64,000 nt of DNA from Psychrobacter sp. Pi2-52 (GCF_904846705.1 NZ_CAJHBS010000001.1:124001-188000); one strand, 5' to 3'. Positions 28,146 through 38,671 are shown, counted from the first letter of the stretch. Notes: generated by a model from the sequence alone, not told the origin. Numbers and translations are program-made.

Positions 28146-28850
28146 TTATTTTTCGATCCATTGACGCATTTTTTCACGTTCAGCAGGTGTGGCTTGTAGC
28201 CATACTTGCATAAACGTGTCTAGCGTGCTAGTAGAAGTGTTCACACTAGTAGCTTGCTTAACAGTGGTCGTGCTAGCGTTGACGTTGCTAGTAGTATTTA
28301 CTGCTGGTTGACCTAAAGAGGCGATAGCACGTTGATTCTGTAACTCTGCATCACCTGCACCGCCGAACACGCCGCCTAGTGCTTTACCAATGCCTGAGAA
28401 TATGCCGCCTTGGTTACCGACCATACTTTGCTGACTAGCAATGACCGTATTATTCTGTTGCACAGCGAGTGTTGGCTGCTTGGCATAGTCTTTAGCAGCT
28501 TCATATGCTTCTGGTTGATTAGGCATAGTCAAACGATATGTTTGATTGTCGGCCAATTGTGCCGTCACACTGACATTACCTGAACGCAAATAGTCGTGCT
28601 GATCACGAGGCAAGTTATATAGACGGTCATACTTAGCAGTAATAGCGTGTTGTCCAGGCTGTAACGTAAATGTTTTCTGCAGCGGCTGAAAAGCGCTCTG
28701 CTGAATTTCCTGCCCATTAATAGCAGTGACTTTGATATGGTCATCAACCTGTAGGGTTACTGCTGCCTGTGACAACATAGAGACCGAGGCAGCCCCTGCC
28801 AACAACGTACCTATCGTTAATTTTTTTAGCAAAGAAGCATTCGATTTCAT
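28146..28850 (-). CDS. DUF2057 (YccT-like) periplasmic protein
   Basis: A 234-aa exported protein. Signal peptide of about 29 residues ends SMLSQAA|VTL. The first half (about 30-110) shows the DUF2057 pattern: hydrophobic strands around a short GQEIQQ element, then LQPGQHAITAKYD and, after an insert, a strand before LTMPNQPEAYEAAKDYAKQP. A Gly-rich stretch (GGIFSGIGKALGGVFGGAG) and a Thr/Ser/Asn-rich linker follow, then a conserved-looking helix LDTFMQVWLQATPAEREKMRQWIE. The E. coli relative YccT (CsgI) restrains curli subunit assembly; no curli genes are here, so the function stays open. Confidence 0.78.
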   Translation of the reverse strand: MKSNASLLKKLTIGTLLAGAASVSMLSQAAVTLQVDDHIKVTAINGQEIQQSAFQPLQKTFTLQPGQHAITAKYDRLYNLPRDQHDYLRSGNVSVTAQLADNQTYRLTMPNQPEAYEAAKDYAKQPTLAVQQNNTVIASQQSMVGNQGGIFSGIGKALGGVFGGAGDAELQNQRAIASLGQPAVNTTSNVNASTTTVKQATSVNTSTSTLDTFMQVWLQATPAEREKMRQWIEK

Positions 28851-28922
28851 AAGTTATTCCATTAATAGTAAAAGCGAGTTGGACAAAAGATTCGTATTCT
28901 AACGGTTATTCATTTTTTGCTG

Positions 28923-29726
28923 CTAAAAATCAAGTGGCATCGTATGTTGGTCTTGATCAGGCGTGTCATTATCCACTTGTGTCTCTTGAGCGATATCCGC
29001 CAGTTCCGCGGCAAGCGTCTGCTCATCGATGGTACGCAAAGCATCACTTATGACCGCTTTTGAGATATTACTGCGACCAAGGTTAGAGAACATTGGTTGA
29101 ATATAATTAAGTACTTCCATCATCGCACCGATACGATGCGGTCCATCGGTCAATAAATGATCAATAATTCGATCGTCAAACTGCCATCCACGTCGACGCA
29201 AAATAGACTGTAATAATGCTTGTCTATCTGCTAAATCATGACCAGTAGGCACTTTAAAGGTCGGTGCTTGTGCCAAACGTGTCATTAAATCTCTTAACTG
29301 GAATGGTAAGTCATCGGCTGGTTTATTAGCGGCAAACAATAACTGGCGTTGCCCTTCTCGACTACGATTTATCAAGTGAAATAAAGCTTCTTGCCACTGG
29401 CTGCTTTGCTCAAGCACTTCCAAATCATCGATAGCAATCAGATCAAAGTTTTCTAAAGATGATAGTACGTGGACATCTGTATGAATCAGCTCGTTAAGGG
29501 ACAAACAAATAGCCGATTTGTCCATCTCGATAAATGACTCGCAAATAGCAGACAGCAAATGAGACTTACCTGTAGCAGGGCTACCAAACAGATATAGTTG
29601 ACCGATCAGGCCGACATGTAACTGTCGTACTGCATCAATAATCGACATCCAACCGGGACCGGCAAAGTCGCTGAGACTTGCATCATGCTTAATGTCCAGA
29701 TTGAGACTTAGCTGTGCTTCTGCCAT
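28923..29726 (-). CDS. hda: Hda, DnaA regulatory inactivator
   Basis: A 267-aa AAA+ protein related to DnaA. The clamp-binding motif QLSLNL is at residues 5-10, Walker A GSPATGKS at 48-55, and Walker B LIAIDDLEV near 96-104. With the DNA-loaded sliding clamp it triggers ATP hydrolysis on DnaA and so limits re-initiation. It lies downstream of perM on the same strand and near purM-purN, an order seen in many gammaproteobacteria. The C-terminus (QVDNDTPDQDQHTMPLDF) is an acidic tail beyond the core fold. Confidence 0.93.
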   Translation of the reverse strand: MAEAQLSLNLDIKHDASLSDFAGPGWMSIIDAVRQLHVGLIGQLYLFGSPATGKSHLLSAICESFIEMDKSAICLSLNELIHTDVHVLSSLENFDLIAIDDLEVLEQSSQWQEALFHLINRSREGQRQLLFAANKPADDLPFQLRDLMTRLAQAPTFKVPTGHDLADRQALLQSILRRRGWQFDDRIIDHLLTDGPHRIGAMMEVLNYIQPMFSNLGRSNISKAVISDALRTIDEQTLAAELADIAQETQVDNDTPDQDQHTMPLDF

Positions 29727-30054
29727 GAATCATCAACTCGTGTTGCGTAGTGCAATGGAAAAATATAATAAAAAAGATAGGTTACTTTGAGCTGTATTCA
29801 TTACTATCAATATCAGCCGATACAGCTGTAAGTAATGGCCCTATAGCCTTTGCAAAAATCGGTCAGTCACTTTGTCGAAAACAACGTTAGCAAAACTGGT
29901 ACCAAAAAGGTTGATACTATCAACACTGCGCCTATATATAACATATTTACAAAATGACTGACAAGTCTTTTACCCATTAAGCCTTATCAATCATTACGTT
30001 CCTATCTTGATATTGCATATCAATATTTATCTAGTATGTTCAATAATAAGATAA
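29727..30054. other. Spacer between hda and perM
   Basis: No RNA gene, strong hairpin or small coding region visible. Its length suggests hda has its own promoter rather than relying on perM read-through. Confidence 0.4.
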
Positions 30055-31161
30055 TTATCTTTTTTCAAACAGTGCCAGTTGTTTACGACCTTTATAAAAG
30101 TCAGTGGTTCGATAATAGCTGTATAAGTGGCGGAATAGGACATTTAAGACAGCGGACACTGGCAAGGCGATTAACATACCGACAAAACCTAGTAAACTGG
30201 CACCTGCCAATACAGCAAATATGACCCACAATGGCGATAGACCAATCTTATCACCTAACAGCAATGGTTGTAGAATATAACCTTCTGCAGCTTGTCCAAT
30301 CAAGAACGCACCTACGACCAATGACAAATACGTCCAGTCCAATCCGAATTGAAATAGGCAGGCGATAATAGCCGCGATAAAACCAATACCAAATCCTAAA
30401 TACGGCACAAAACTGGCAATGCCTGCTACCATACCAATGATAAGCCCAAGCTCTAATCCAATGAGCTGTAACTGTACAGCATAAATAGCGCCTAGCAATA
30501 CCATCACTAGTAATTGCCCTTTGATAAATGCCATCAATGCCAGATCACACTCTTTAGCTATTTCAGTCACTTTTTGGCAGTAAGCACCTGGTATCGCCAT
30601 TTTCCAGTTATGCAAACGCTGGTCCCAATTAAATAGAAAATAAAAGGTCAAAATAGGCACCAATACAATGAGACCTGCATTATTGATGAAGTTCATACTT
30701 GAGGTCAGTATTTGGCTCATCATGGTGCTAGCATCAGCGAACTTATAGTTCGTTTGCATGTAATCGACGAGAGTATCGGAAAACTCTTTCGACTCTAATT
30801 GGGGCAATTTGATACGAGTATTACTATTGAACCACTCTCGTACTACTTGATTGTACCAATTAAATATCTTTGGTAAATAATCCCACGCCGCTTGCAACTG
30901 ATGCCACAATGTCGGTACCAGCCACCATAATAATAACGCCATCCCCAAAGTAATTGTCGAGTAGACAATAATAATCGCGACCCAGCGCTTGATGTATTTT
31001 GATAGGCGCTTGACTAGAGGATTGAATAGGTAAGCCAGCATAAAGGCAAAAACGAAAGGTACGATGACGGGCATCATTAAATACAAAAGAAACACAGCCA
31101 CAACTAACGCCACGACAATAAATAAACGCCGAAAAAAAGGATCTATTGGTTGATTCATCAT
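30055..31161 (-). CDS. AI-2E family transporter (PerM/YdiK-like)
   Basis: A 368-aa inner-membrane protein with about eight helices: a hydrophobic pair at the start (LFIVVALVVAVFLLYLMMPVIV), a large mostly polar segment (about 90-150), and the C-terminal helices with the family motif FVPYLGFGIG and GLSPLWVIFAVLAGASLLG. The family includes putative permeases and an AI-2 exporter; substrate is unknown here. It lies divergent from purM and upstream of hda. Start at the first of two adjacent ATGs, with AGGA nine bases before it. Confidence 0.88.
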   Translation of the reverse strand: MMNQPIDPFFRRLFIVVALVVAVFLLYLMMPVIVPFVFAFMLAYLFNPLVKRLSKYIKRWVAIIIVYSTITLGMALLLWWLVPTLWHQLQAAWDYLPKIFNWYNQVVREWFNSNTRIKLPQLESKEFSDTLVDYMQTNYKFADASTMMSQILTSSMNFINNAGLIVLVPILTFYFLFNWDQRLHNWKMAIPGAYCQKVTEIAKECDLALMAFIKGQLLVMVLLGAIYAVQLQLIGLELGLIIGMVAGIASFVPYLGFGIGFIAAIIACLFQFGLDWTYLSLVVGAFLIGQAAEGYILQPLLLGDKIGLSPLWVIFAVLAGASLLGFVGMLIALPVSAVLNVLFRHLYSYYRTTDFYKGRKQLALFEKR

Positions 31162-31658
31162 GGCAAGTAATCCTATAGTTGGACGAGCTTAAAAAAGTGA
31201 CAGGGAGTCAGTAATAGCGATTTCTAAATGATATAACTACAGCCATCACGATGTATCACTAGGCGAATTGCTTTCTTCTCATTAGTTTTAGCTAGCTAAA
31301 CTGAGACGTATCAAAGTTCCTAAAAAGCCTGACTCTTAATAAATTTATGTTTATTAGTTTTTATTCTGTCAATCACATTTGGACTTGTATTAAGGCCATT
31401 ATTGGCAATAAATTTAGCGTTCTATTATCGCAGAGTACAACAAAAAATCAGTCATTTTTTGTTTCTTAACCGCTTATTTGCCACTTAATGCAAATCTTAG
31501 TCAAATATTGGCAAGTTGCTTTGCGAGTACGGTCTGTTTTTGGGTATAATGCGCGCACTGTCTTTAAACTTTGCTTTTGAACTTTATAACGCTGATTTTT
31601 GCGTGCTCAATTACTTTACCTTCTAATCCCAATTATCTATCCCAACTGTGAGATGACT
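31162..31658. other. Divergent spacer between perM and purM
   Basis: Contains the purM promoter listed separately near its right end. The remainder is AT-rich with no visible gene or repeat. Confidence 0.5.
31521..31550 (+). promoter_or_regulatory. Promoter of purM-purN
   Basis: TTGCGA (31521-31526), 18-bp spacer, TATAAT (31545-31550), followed by the G/C-rich discriminator GCGCGCAC, a feature of growth-rate- and ppGpp-sensitive promoters. It would give a leader of roughly 100 nt before purM. Confidence 0.65.
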
Positions 31659-32720
31659 ATGAGTGACAAGCCTTCTTTAAGCTACAAAGATGCCGGTGTT
31701 GATATCGATGCAGGCGATGCTTTGGTTCAGCGAATCAAGTCCGTTGCAAAAGCCACTACTCGTCCTGAAGTCGTGGGTGGACTTGGCGGTTTTGGTGCGT
31801 TATGCCGTATCCCAACAGGTTATACCTCACCATTATTGGTTTCTGGTACTGATGGCGTCGGCACCAAACTAAAACTGGCGCTACAGCTGAACCGTCATGA
31901 CACGATTGGTATTGATTTGGTCGCGATGTGCGTCAATGATCTATTGGTTTGCGGTGCAGAGCCATTATTTTTCTTAGATTATTATGCAACTGGTAAGCTG
32001 GATGTCGATGTAGCTGCGACTGTCGTGACTGGTATTGGTGATGGTTGTAAATTAGCTAACTGTGCGCTTATCGGTGGTGAAACTGCTGAAATGCCGGGCA
32101 TGTATCAAGACGACGATTACGATCTAGCTGGATTCTGTGTAGGCGTGGTTGAAGAAGCAGAAGTTGTCACTGGTGAAAATGTCGCAGAAGGCGACGTACT
32201 GATTGCACTTGCCTCAAGTGGCGCACACTCAAACGGCTACTCATTGGTTCGTAAAGTCATCGAAGTTAGCGGTGTTGATGTTACGAGTAGCGATGAGCAA
32301 CTAGACGGTCAGCCTATTCAAGACGCTTTAATGGCTCCTACCCGTATCTATGTAAAAGCCATCAAGGCATTACAAGACACGCTTGGTAGCTCAGCCTTAC
32401 ATGCGATGTCACACATCACAGGTGGTGGTCTAACGGATAACTTGCCACGTGTACTACCTGATAACTTAGCGGCTAGCATCGATACCAATAGCTGGCAGTT
32501 CTCAGAGCTATTCACTTGGCTACAGACCCAAGGTAATATCGCGCAGAGCGAGATGTACCGTACCTTTAACTGCGGCGTTGGTTTTGTCATCGTTATGCCA
32601 AAAGACAAAGCAAATGCTGCTATCCAGACCTTGACTGATGTAGGCGAGACAGCTTGGCTAATAGGTGAAATGGTCAAACGCAGCACTGATGACCAGGCGG
32701 ATGCAGTGGTGTACCGTTAA
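31659..32720 (+). CDS. purM: Phosphoribosylformylglycinamidine cyclo-ligase (AIR synthetase)
   Basis: Fifth step of purine synthesis, ATP-dependent closure of the imidazole ring, 353 aa. The start [19 protein letters not shown] aligns with E. coli PurM; the frame upstream (20 codons) is not needed. [43 protein letters not shown] and [11 protein letters not shown] are family hallmarks. Its stop shares one base with the purN ATG, so the two are translationally coupled. Confidence 0.96.
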   Translation: MSDKPSLSYKDAGVDIDAGDALVQRIKSVAKATTRPEVVGGLGGFGALCRIPTGYTSPLLVSGTDGVGTKLKLALQLNRHDTIGIDLVAMCVNDLLVCGAEPLFFLDYYATGKLDVDVAATVVTGIGDGCKLANCALIGGETAEMPGMYQDDDYDLAGFCVGVVEEAEVVTGENVAEGDVLIALASSGAHSNGYSLVRKVIEVSGVDVTSSDEQLDGQPIQDALMAPTRIYVKAIKALQDTLGSSALHAMSHITGGGLTDNLPRVLPDNLAASIDTNSWQFSELFTWLQTQGNIAQSEMYRTFNCGVGFVIVMPKDKANAAIQTLTDVGETAWLIGEMVKRSTDDQADAVVYR

Positions 32721-33412
32721 TGTCAATTGATAACGCAAGTCAGCCTATCAAACCATTGCGTATTGCTGTTCTAGTCTCAGGAAGTGGTAGCAACCTGCAA
32801 GTGTTAATCAATGCAATGCAAGCAGGTGCGCTACCGATTGAAATCGTTGGTGTCATTATTAATCGTGAAGATGCTTATGCATTGACACGTGCTAAAGATG
32901 CCAATATTCCAGTTGCGGTATTATCACACGTTGCTAATGGCAAACGTATGGGCATCAAGACGTTTGAAACCCATGCCAACGAGCAGCTAATAGCATGGCA
33001 ACCTGATTTGATTGTCTTAGCTGGGTTTATGCGTGTACTAAGTGGCTCATTCATTGATAATGTACCAGCGCCCATGATTAATCTTCACCCTTCTCTACTT
33101 CCGGTTTATAAGGGTTTAGATACTCACAAACGAGTTATACAAACGGGTGAACGTCGTCACGGATGTAGTATTCATAAAGTGACAGCAGAGCTTGATGCAG
33201 GTCAGGTGTTGACTCAAGCCGTATTGAATGTCGATATCAACGACACCGCAGAGAGTTTACAGTCACGGGTACAGAAGCTTGAACATCAACTACTACCTTG
33301 GACGATTTTACTACTAGCAAAAAATGTATTATCACTTGAAGTAAATAATACATCATCGCAAACACAAACTTACTTGCCGACGTTGCCTTTGCAATTGCTT
33401 ATAGACGGATAA
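32720..33412 (+). CDS. purN: Phosphoribosylglycinamide formyltransferase
   Basis: A 230-aa folate-dependent enzyme transferring a formyl group to GAR, the third step of purine synthesis. IAVLVSGSGSNLQ near the start, the catalytic region PAPMINLHPSLLPVYKGLDTH (Asn-His) and the later Asp in KVTAELDAGQ are present. It carries about a dozen extra residues at the start and a polar tail. Overlap with purM by one base defines an operon. Confidence 0.95.
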   Translation: MSIDNASQPIKPLRIAVLVSGSGSNLQVLINAMQAGALPIEIVGVIINREDAYALTRAKDANIPVAVLSHVANGKRMGIKTFETHANEQLIAWQPDLIVLAGFMRVLSGSFIDNVPAPMINLHPSLLPVYKGLDTHKRVIQTGERRHGCSIHKVTAELDAGQVLTQAVLNVDINDTAESLQSRVQKLEHQLLPWTILLLAKNVLSLEVNNTSSQTQTYLPTLPLQLLIDG

Positions 33413-33462
33413 GAATTCCAGCTTATTAAGTTGATTTTAATACCACTTTATATAGCGCAATA

Positions 33463-33503
33463 AAAAGCCCAGTTACTCATTACGAGCAACTGGGCTTTTT
33501 TAT
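33463..33503. terminator. Bidirectional terminator between purN and gabD-like gene
   Basis: AAAAAGCCCAGTT and AACTGGGCTTTTT pair, with the inner ACTC/GAGC strands around a short loop; A and T runs on both sides serve both converging genes. Confidence 0.88.
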
Positions 33504-33573
33504 TTGATAACTATTTATCATTTAAAATCGCAACTAGTTATCTATTTAGCTAATTCGTCTAGTTAGTTCATTT

Positions 33574-34947
33574 TTAGAATACATGAACCGCTTTAATGTT
33601 GACAAACTCTTTGATACCGAAGCCGCCATGCTCACGGCCATAGCCTGAGTTTTTCACGCCACCAAATGGCAGTGCAGGATTGGCAAGACCATAACCATTG
33701 ATATAGACCATACCAGTATCGAACTGCTCACGTGCTAGACGAACAGCTTTCTCTTCGTCTTTTGAGAAAATCGCGCCACCTAAACCATAACGACTGTCGT
33801 TAGCGATGCGCATTGCGTCATCTTCATCTTTTGCACGAATTAGTGAAGCGACGGGGCCAAATAGTTCGTCATCGTATGCAGGCTGACCTTTTTCAACGTT
33901 CTCTAGGATAGTTGCTGGATAGAAGCTACCTTTACCTTCAGGTACTTTACCGCCAACAGCAATCGTTGCACCTTTAGCCACACTTTGCTCTACTTGCTCA
34001 TGTAGCTGCTCACGTAGATCTGCACGTGCTAATGGACCGATATCTGAGCTATCATCCATTGGGTCACCCGCTTTAGTACCTTCAAATTTCTCAACAATAC
34101 GCTTGCGGAATTCGTCATATACGCTATCGACTACGATAAAGCGTTTGGCTGCTACGCAGGTTTCACCGTTATTAATTAGACGTGCTTGAGTACAGGTTTC
34201 TACAGCAGTTTCGATATCTGCATCTTCTAATACGATAAATGCATCGTTTGAACCTAGTTCTAATACAGCTTTTTTAATTGCCTTAGCTGCTTGTTGTCCA
34301 ACGATTACACCTGCTTTGTCACTACCTGTCAATGTCACGCCGCGTACTTTGTCGTTGCCAATCAATGCTTCTGACTGGTCATGATCAATGATAATCGTAC
34401 GGAACAAATCACTTGGTAATTCAGATTCGTGAAGAATTTTTTCAATCAATAGACCAGAACCTGTAACGTTAGATGCGTGTTTTAACAGGACGCTATTACC
34501 CGCCATTAGATTTGCAATGGTGTAACGGAATACTTGATACGCTGGGAAGTTCCAAGGCTGCATACCATAGATGATACCAATAGGTTGATACGTCACTAAC
34601 CCTTTTTTCATGCTTTCGATATCACGCACATCATCAGCCAAAGAAGCAACGCCGTTTTCAGCAGTGTAATCACAGATAGCTTTACAGAGATCAATCTCTT
34701 GCATGCTCTGGCTGTGTAACTTGCCGCGCTCTTCAGTCATCAGTTTAGCCAGCTCTTCTTTGTATTCCATCAGCTTATCACCGATAGACTTGATGACACG
34801 GCCACGCTCTTCGTGGCTCACTGTACGCCATTCTAGAAATGCGTTATGTGAAGCATCGACAATATTGTTGACTTCGTCGTTGCTCATATAATTATAGTTA
34901 CTGATTTCTTCGCCCGTGGTTGGGTTAATAGTAGTAATGTCTGACAT
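33574..34947 (-). CDS. NAD(P)-dependent succinate-semialdehyde dehydrogenase (Sad/GabD1-like)
   Basis: A 457-aa aldehyde dehydrogenase of the shorter SSADH subgroup, converting succinate semialdehyde to succinate. PWNFP is at 131-135, Glu230 in LELGSNDAF, catalytic Cys264 in NNGETCVAAKR; the GSND and ETC versions are typical of the Sad/GabD1 branch. AAGGA lies nine bases before the ATG. No GABA transaminase gene is adjacent, so the source of semialdehyde is unclear; other aldehydes are possible. Confidence 0.85.
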   Translation of the reverse strand: MSDITTINPTTGEEISNYNYMSNDEVNNIVDASHNAFLEWRTVSHEERGRVIKSIGDKLMEYKEELAKLMTEERGKLHSQSMQEIDLCKAICDYTAENGVASLADDVRDIESMKKGLVTYQPIGIIYGMQPWNFPAYQVFRYTIANLMAGNSVLLKHASNVTGSGLLIEKILHESELPSDLFRTIIIDHDQSEALIGNDKVRGVTLTGSDKAGVIVGQQAAKAIKKAVLELGSNDAFIVLEDADIETAVETCTQARLINNGETCVAAKRFIVVDSVYDEFRKRIVEKFEGTKAGDPMDDSSDIGPLARADLREQLHEQVEQSVAKGATIAVGGKVPEGKGSFYPATILENVEKGQPAYDDELFGPVASLIRAKDEDDAMRIANDSRYGLGGAIFSKDEEKAVRLAREQFDTGMVYINGYGLANPALPFGGVKNSGYGREHGGFGIKEFVNIKAVHVF

Positions 34948-35349
34948 AGTTACCGTCCTTATTATTCGAATTTATATTTGGGATTTATAATCGGGTTTAT
35001 TGCCACTTGTAGTTATTTTGCTGTGACAGTTTTAATTATGAAATTTACGTCGATAGCACAATCTATTGGTAGCTCGTTCTCTATCTGCCGTTATCTTAAC
35101 AAGCTATTTGATGAAGAGTTTTACAATATATTGTGAAGTGTGTTGAAGATGTTAATAGTGTGACTGACTTATTAAGTATAACTAAATATCATATACTAAC
35201 TATTAAACGCTAGAACACAAAAAACCAGCCTAGTGGCTGGTCTAATAACTATATATAGTGGGAGATATAGGAAAATATGTTTATTGAAAATTCAGATAAT
35301 TAGGAATATTTCGCTTTAATAAAAGATAGATTCAACTCACACAAACCAA
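34948..35349. other. Spacer between SSADH and LysR genes
   Basis: Contains the LysR terminator at 35215-35240. The rest is AT-rich and must hold the SSADH promoter; none stands out. Confidence 0.45.
35215..35240 (-). terminator. Terminator of the LysR gene
   Basis: Minus-strand ACCAGCC/GGCTGGT stem (35234-35240 with 35223-35229) with loop ACTA and a six-T run. Confidence 0.8.
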
Positions 35350-36339
35350 TCAAAACAAATGATTGATAACCGGTATCTCTTGTGGTGGATTTTCTTCTTC
35401 AGCAACGACTTGTCGTGCCACATGCATAATTAACTGACGTAACCAGCGATGGGCTGGGTGATGCTGCAACAAAGGAGACCATGCCATCGTAAGCTCAAAC
35501 TCAGGAATAAAAAACGGCGGATCTTCCATCATGATACTGTCATTGTTTGCCTGCATTCTTGCCACACGCGTGGGCAAAGTCGCTATCAAATCTTTATTTG
35601 CTGCAAGCATAGCAGGCATTTGATAATGTCGAGTAAAGACACTGATTTGGCGTTTTTGACCAAGGCGCTGCAAGGCTTGATCGATAGATCCTAGTCCACC
35701 TGATTTTTCTGGGTTAACTCCAAATCCCACGCCCATCCCTGTTTTAGATACCCATACGTGCTGTGCTTTAAGGTAGTTTTTCAGATTAAAACGATTGGCA
35801 TAAGGACTTTCAGACGACAGCAAACAACTAAATGTATCACGCCATACTAGAACCTGATGGAAACTTTGAGGTATCTCATTAAAACGGTTAATTGCTAAAT
35901 CAACTCGTCCCTGCTCCATATCTCGGTAAGAGACGTCTGATGGAGTCAAAAAGTCCAAAATCACATTAGGTGCTTCAGAACGTAGTGCTTTTACTAGCTT
36001 AGGTACTAGGGTTGCTTCAGCATAATCCGATGTCATGATACGGAACACACGAGAGGTACTATAAGGACGGAATTCGGTACGTGGCTCCAATACTTGAGTC
36101 AAGTCAGCGAGTATCTCGCGGATACGTGGCTGTAGCTCAAGGGCGCGTTCAGTCGGCGTCATACCCTCGGATGAGCGTACCAATAATGGATCATTAAACA
36201 GCTTACGCAAACGGCGCAAGATATTACTCATAGCAGGCTGAGTAATTCCAAGCTGCTCGGCTGCGCGAGTAACGTTTTTTTCTCGTAGCAACACATCTAG
36301 ATGGACTAATAAATTTAAATCAACCCGCTGCAAATTCAT
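35350..36339 (-). CDS. LysR-family transcriptional regulator
   Basis: A 329-aa regulator. The N-terminal winged helix-turn-helix (about 6-65: NVTRAAEQLGITQPAMSNILRRLRKLFNDPLLVR) is a textbook LysR DNA-binding domain of the NodD-like branch. The effector domain (about 95-300) is complete. It is transcribed away from aceA across a 683-bp spacer and lies upstream of the SSADH gene on the same strand, so either could be a target. The last residues are Pro/Glu-rich. The ligand cannot be read from sequence. Confidence 0.92.
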   Translation of the reverse strand: MNLQRVDLNLLVHLDVLLREKNVTRAAEQLGITQPAMSNILRRLRKLFNDPLLVRSSEGMTPTERALELQPRIREILADLTQVLEPRTEFRPYSTSRVFRIMTSDYAEATLVPKLVKALRSEAPNVILDFLTPSDVSYRDMEQGRVDLAINRFNEIPQSFHQVLVWRDTFSCLLSSESPYANRFNLKNYLKAQHVWVSKTGMGVGFGVNPEKSGGLGSIDQALQRLGQKRQISVFTRHYQMPAMLAANKDLIATLPTRVARMQANNDSIMMEDPPFFIPEFELTMAWSPLLQHHPAHRWLRQLIMHVARQVVAEEENPPQEIPVINHLF

Positions 36340-37022
36340 ATTTGGTTCTCTTGGCTTTTGAATAAACGCCGTATTAAGGCTGGCATTTGTAGTGCTGCTA
36401 CGGTGATTTGTGCGCTATAACAGCATAATTTCATTATTTTTTACTAATTTGGTTCTAGTTTTTTCTGGTAGATGTGCATTATAACTCATTCAACCTATCG
36501 TAAAACCCTGTTATATATACATTATATCATACAGAAATACCAAAGATAACTATCATAAATTAGATAAATCTCAGTAAGGTGGTTATAGTGAGTTCTATAA
36601 AGGATTTGCAGCATAGAGGACGAACCTTAGGTTCATAAGCTGCTTTTATCCGATTAAATATTATCGCTAAGTAATATATTACTGGTTTTTATCAGTCGTT
36701 AAATACGGTTAATTGACCTCATTATTGTAACATCTCTTGCTACCAATTATGACATCACTGGCTATTAAGTATTCAGATACCTTTTAGACATATAGTGAGA
36801 ATAAATAAATATTTATAAACCAGCAATTATTTTCAACTGTTGAGTTCAGCAAACTTCTTGTAATAGCCTAACGGTTTGTTTAGGGTAAATAGAGCTTCGA
36901 TAGATAAACGATAGAACAAATTTTGAATATTATTTTTTAGTACAAAGATTTTAGTAAAGCGACAGACCCATTATTTTAACAATTAACTTATTTGTTTTTA
37001 CACCCCACCAAGGAGACTATAG
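36340..37022. other. Long divergent spacer between LysR gene and aceA
   Basis: 683 bp, strongly AT-rich, the longest gene-free stretch of the window. It must hold the promoters of both flanking genes. I cannot place a convincing -35/-10 pair or LysR box, and see no RNA gene. aceA has AAGGAG seven bases before its ATG. Confidence 0.5.
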
Positions 37023-38609
37023 ATGTCAACTGCATATAAATCAGCGATCGACTTAGTACGTGAATTAAAGCAAAAGCACGGCAACTGGCAGAACATTAGC
37101 GAAGTTGATGCTGCACGTATGATGTCACAAAACCGTTTCAAAACGGGTTTGGATATCGCAAAATATACTGCAAAAATCATGCGTCAAGACATGGAAGATT
37201 ATGACAATGATACGTCTCAGTACACGCAGTCTTTAGGTGCATGGCATGGTTTTGTTGCACAGCAAACTATGTACGCTAAGAAAAAATATTTCGGTACGAC
37301 TTCTAAGACTTACATCTACCTTTCAGGTTGGATGGTAGCTGCTCTACGCTCTGAGTTTGGTCCACTACCTGACCAATCTATGCACGAAAAAACCTCAGTA
37401 CCTAAACTAATCGAAGAAATCTACACCTTCTTACGTCAAGCAGATGCTAAAGTATTGAACGACTACTTCCGTGAGCTAAACGCTGCTGAAGAAGCTGGCC
37501 AAGACACTTCAGCTATCCTAGAAAAAATCGAAAACTTTGATTCACATGTTGTGCCAATCATCGCTGATATCGATGCAGGTTTCGGTAACGAAGAAGCCAC
37601 TTACCTATTGACTAAGCAAATGATCGAAGCTGGTGCTTGTGCCATTCAGGTTGAAAACCAAGTATCTGACGCTAAGCAATGTGGTCACCAGGCTGGTAAA
37701 GTAACTGTACCGCATGAAGACTTCATCTCTAAGCTAAACGCTATTCGTTATGCATTCCTAGAGCTTGGTGTTGAAGACGGCGTTATCGTCGCTCGTACTG
37801 ATAGCGAGGGCGCATCACTAACACAAAAAATCCCAGTATCAAATGAGCCAGGTGACCTTGCTTCTAAATACATCGATTTCATCGAAATGGAAGAAGTAAC
37901 GCTAGAAAATGCTCAAGAAAATGACAGCCTACTTAAGCACAATGGCAAACTAGTACGCCCAGTTCGTCTACCTAACGGTCTATATCAGTTCCGTGAAGAG
38001 ACCAACATTGACCGTGTTGTACTTGACTGCGTAACTGCTCTAGAAAACGGCGCTGACCTACTATGGATCGAAACACCGACTCCAGACGTAGAACACATCA
38101 AAATGATGGTTGACCGTATCAAAGAGCAACAGCCTAAAGCCAAGCTTGTATACAACAACAGCCCATCATTCAACTGGACGCTTAACTTCCGTAAGCAAGT
38201 TATCGCTCAGTGGGAAGAAGAAGGCAAAGACATCTCTGCATACAATAAAGATGACTTGATGAGTGCTGATTACGACGGTACTGAACTTGATGCAGCCGCT
38301 GACGTAGCCGCTAAGAACTTCCAACGTGATGCGTCACGTGAAGCTGGTGTATTCCATCACCTAATCACGCTACCGACTTACCACACGACTGCTCTTAGCG
38401 TTCATGAACTTGCTAAAGGTTACTTCGGTGAAGAAGGCATGCTTGCTTATGCAGCTGGCGTACAGCGTAAAGAAATCCGCGAAGGTATCTCTTGTGTTAA
38501 GCACCAAGCAATGGCTGGTTCTGACCTTGGCGATGACCACAAAGAAATCTTCTCAGGCGATAACGCTCTGAAAGCTGGCGGCGGCAAGAACACGATGAAC
38601 CAGTTCTAA
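37023..38609 (+). CDS. aceA: Isocitrate lyase
   Basis: Cleaves isocitrate to succinate and glyoxylate, first step of the glyoxylate shunt; 528 aa, the long class seen in Pseudomonas and Moraxellaceae rather than the 434-aa E. coli type. The active-site loop is AKQCGHQ (KKCGH in E. coli; KQCGH is normal for this class). PIIADIDAGFGNEEATY and KLVYNNSPSFNW are conserved lyase segments. Together with glcB about 20 kb away it completes the shunt for growth on acetate and fatty acids. Confidence 0.95.
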   Translation: MSTAYKSAIDLVRELKQKHGNWQNISEVDAARMMSQNRFKTGLDIAKYTAKIMRQDMEDYDNDTSQYTQSLGAWHGFVAQQTMYAKKKYFGTTSKTYIYLSGWMVAALRSEFGPLPDQSMHEKTSVPKLIEEIYTFLRQADAKVLNDYFRELNAAEEAGQDTSAILEKIENFDSHVVPIIADIDAGFGNEEATYLLTKQMIEAGACAIQVENQVSDAKQCGHQAGKVTVPHEDFISKLNAIRYAFLELGVEDGVIVARTDSEGASLTQKIPVSNEPGDLASKYIDFIEMEEVTLENAQENDSLLKHNGKLVRPVRLPNGLYQFREETNIDRVVLDCVTALENGADLLWIETPTPDVEHIKMMVDRIKEQQPKAKLVYNNSPSFNWTLNFRKQVIAQWEEEGKDISAYNKDDLMSADYDGTELDAAADVAAKNFQRDASREAGVFHHLITLPTYHTTALSVHELAKGYFGEEGMLAYAAGVQRKEIREGISCVKHQAMAGSDLGDDHKEIFSGDNALKAGGGKNTMNQF

Positions 38610-38635
38610 TAACCGACAGACTAGCAGTATTTATC

Positions 38636-38671
38636 AAAAAACCGCCCTACATCATGTAGGGCGGTTTTTTA
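38636..38671. terminator. Terminator of aceA
   Basis: ACCGCCCTACA and TGTAGGGCGGT pair perfectly around TCA, flanked by A and T runs. Confidence 0.9.
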
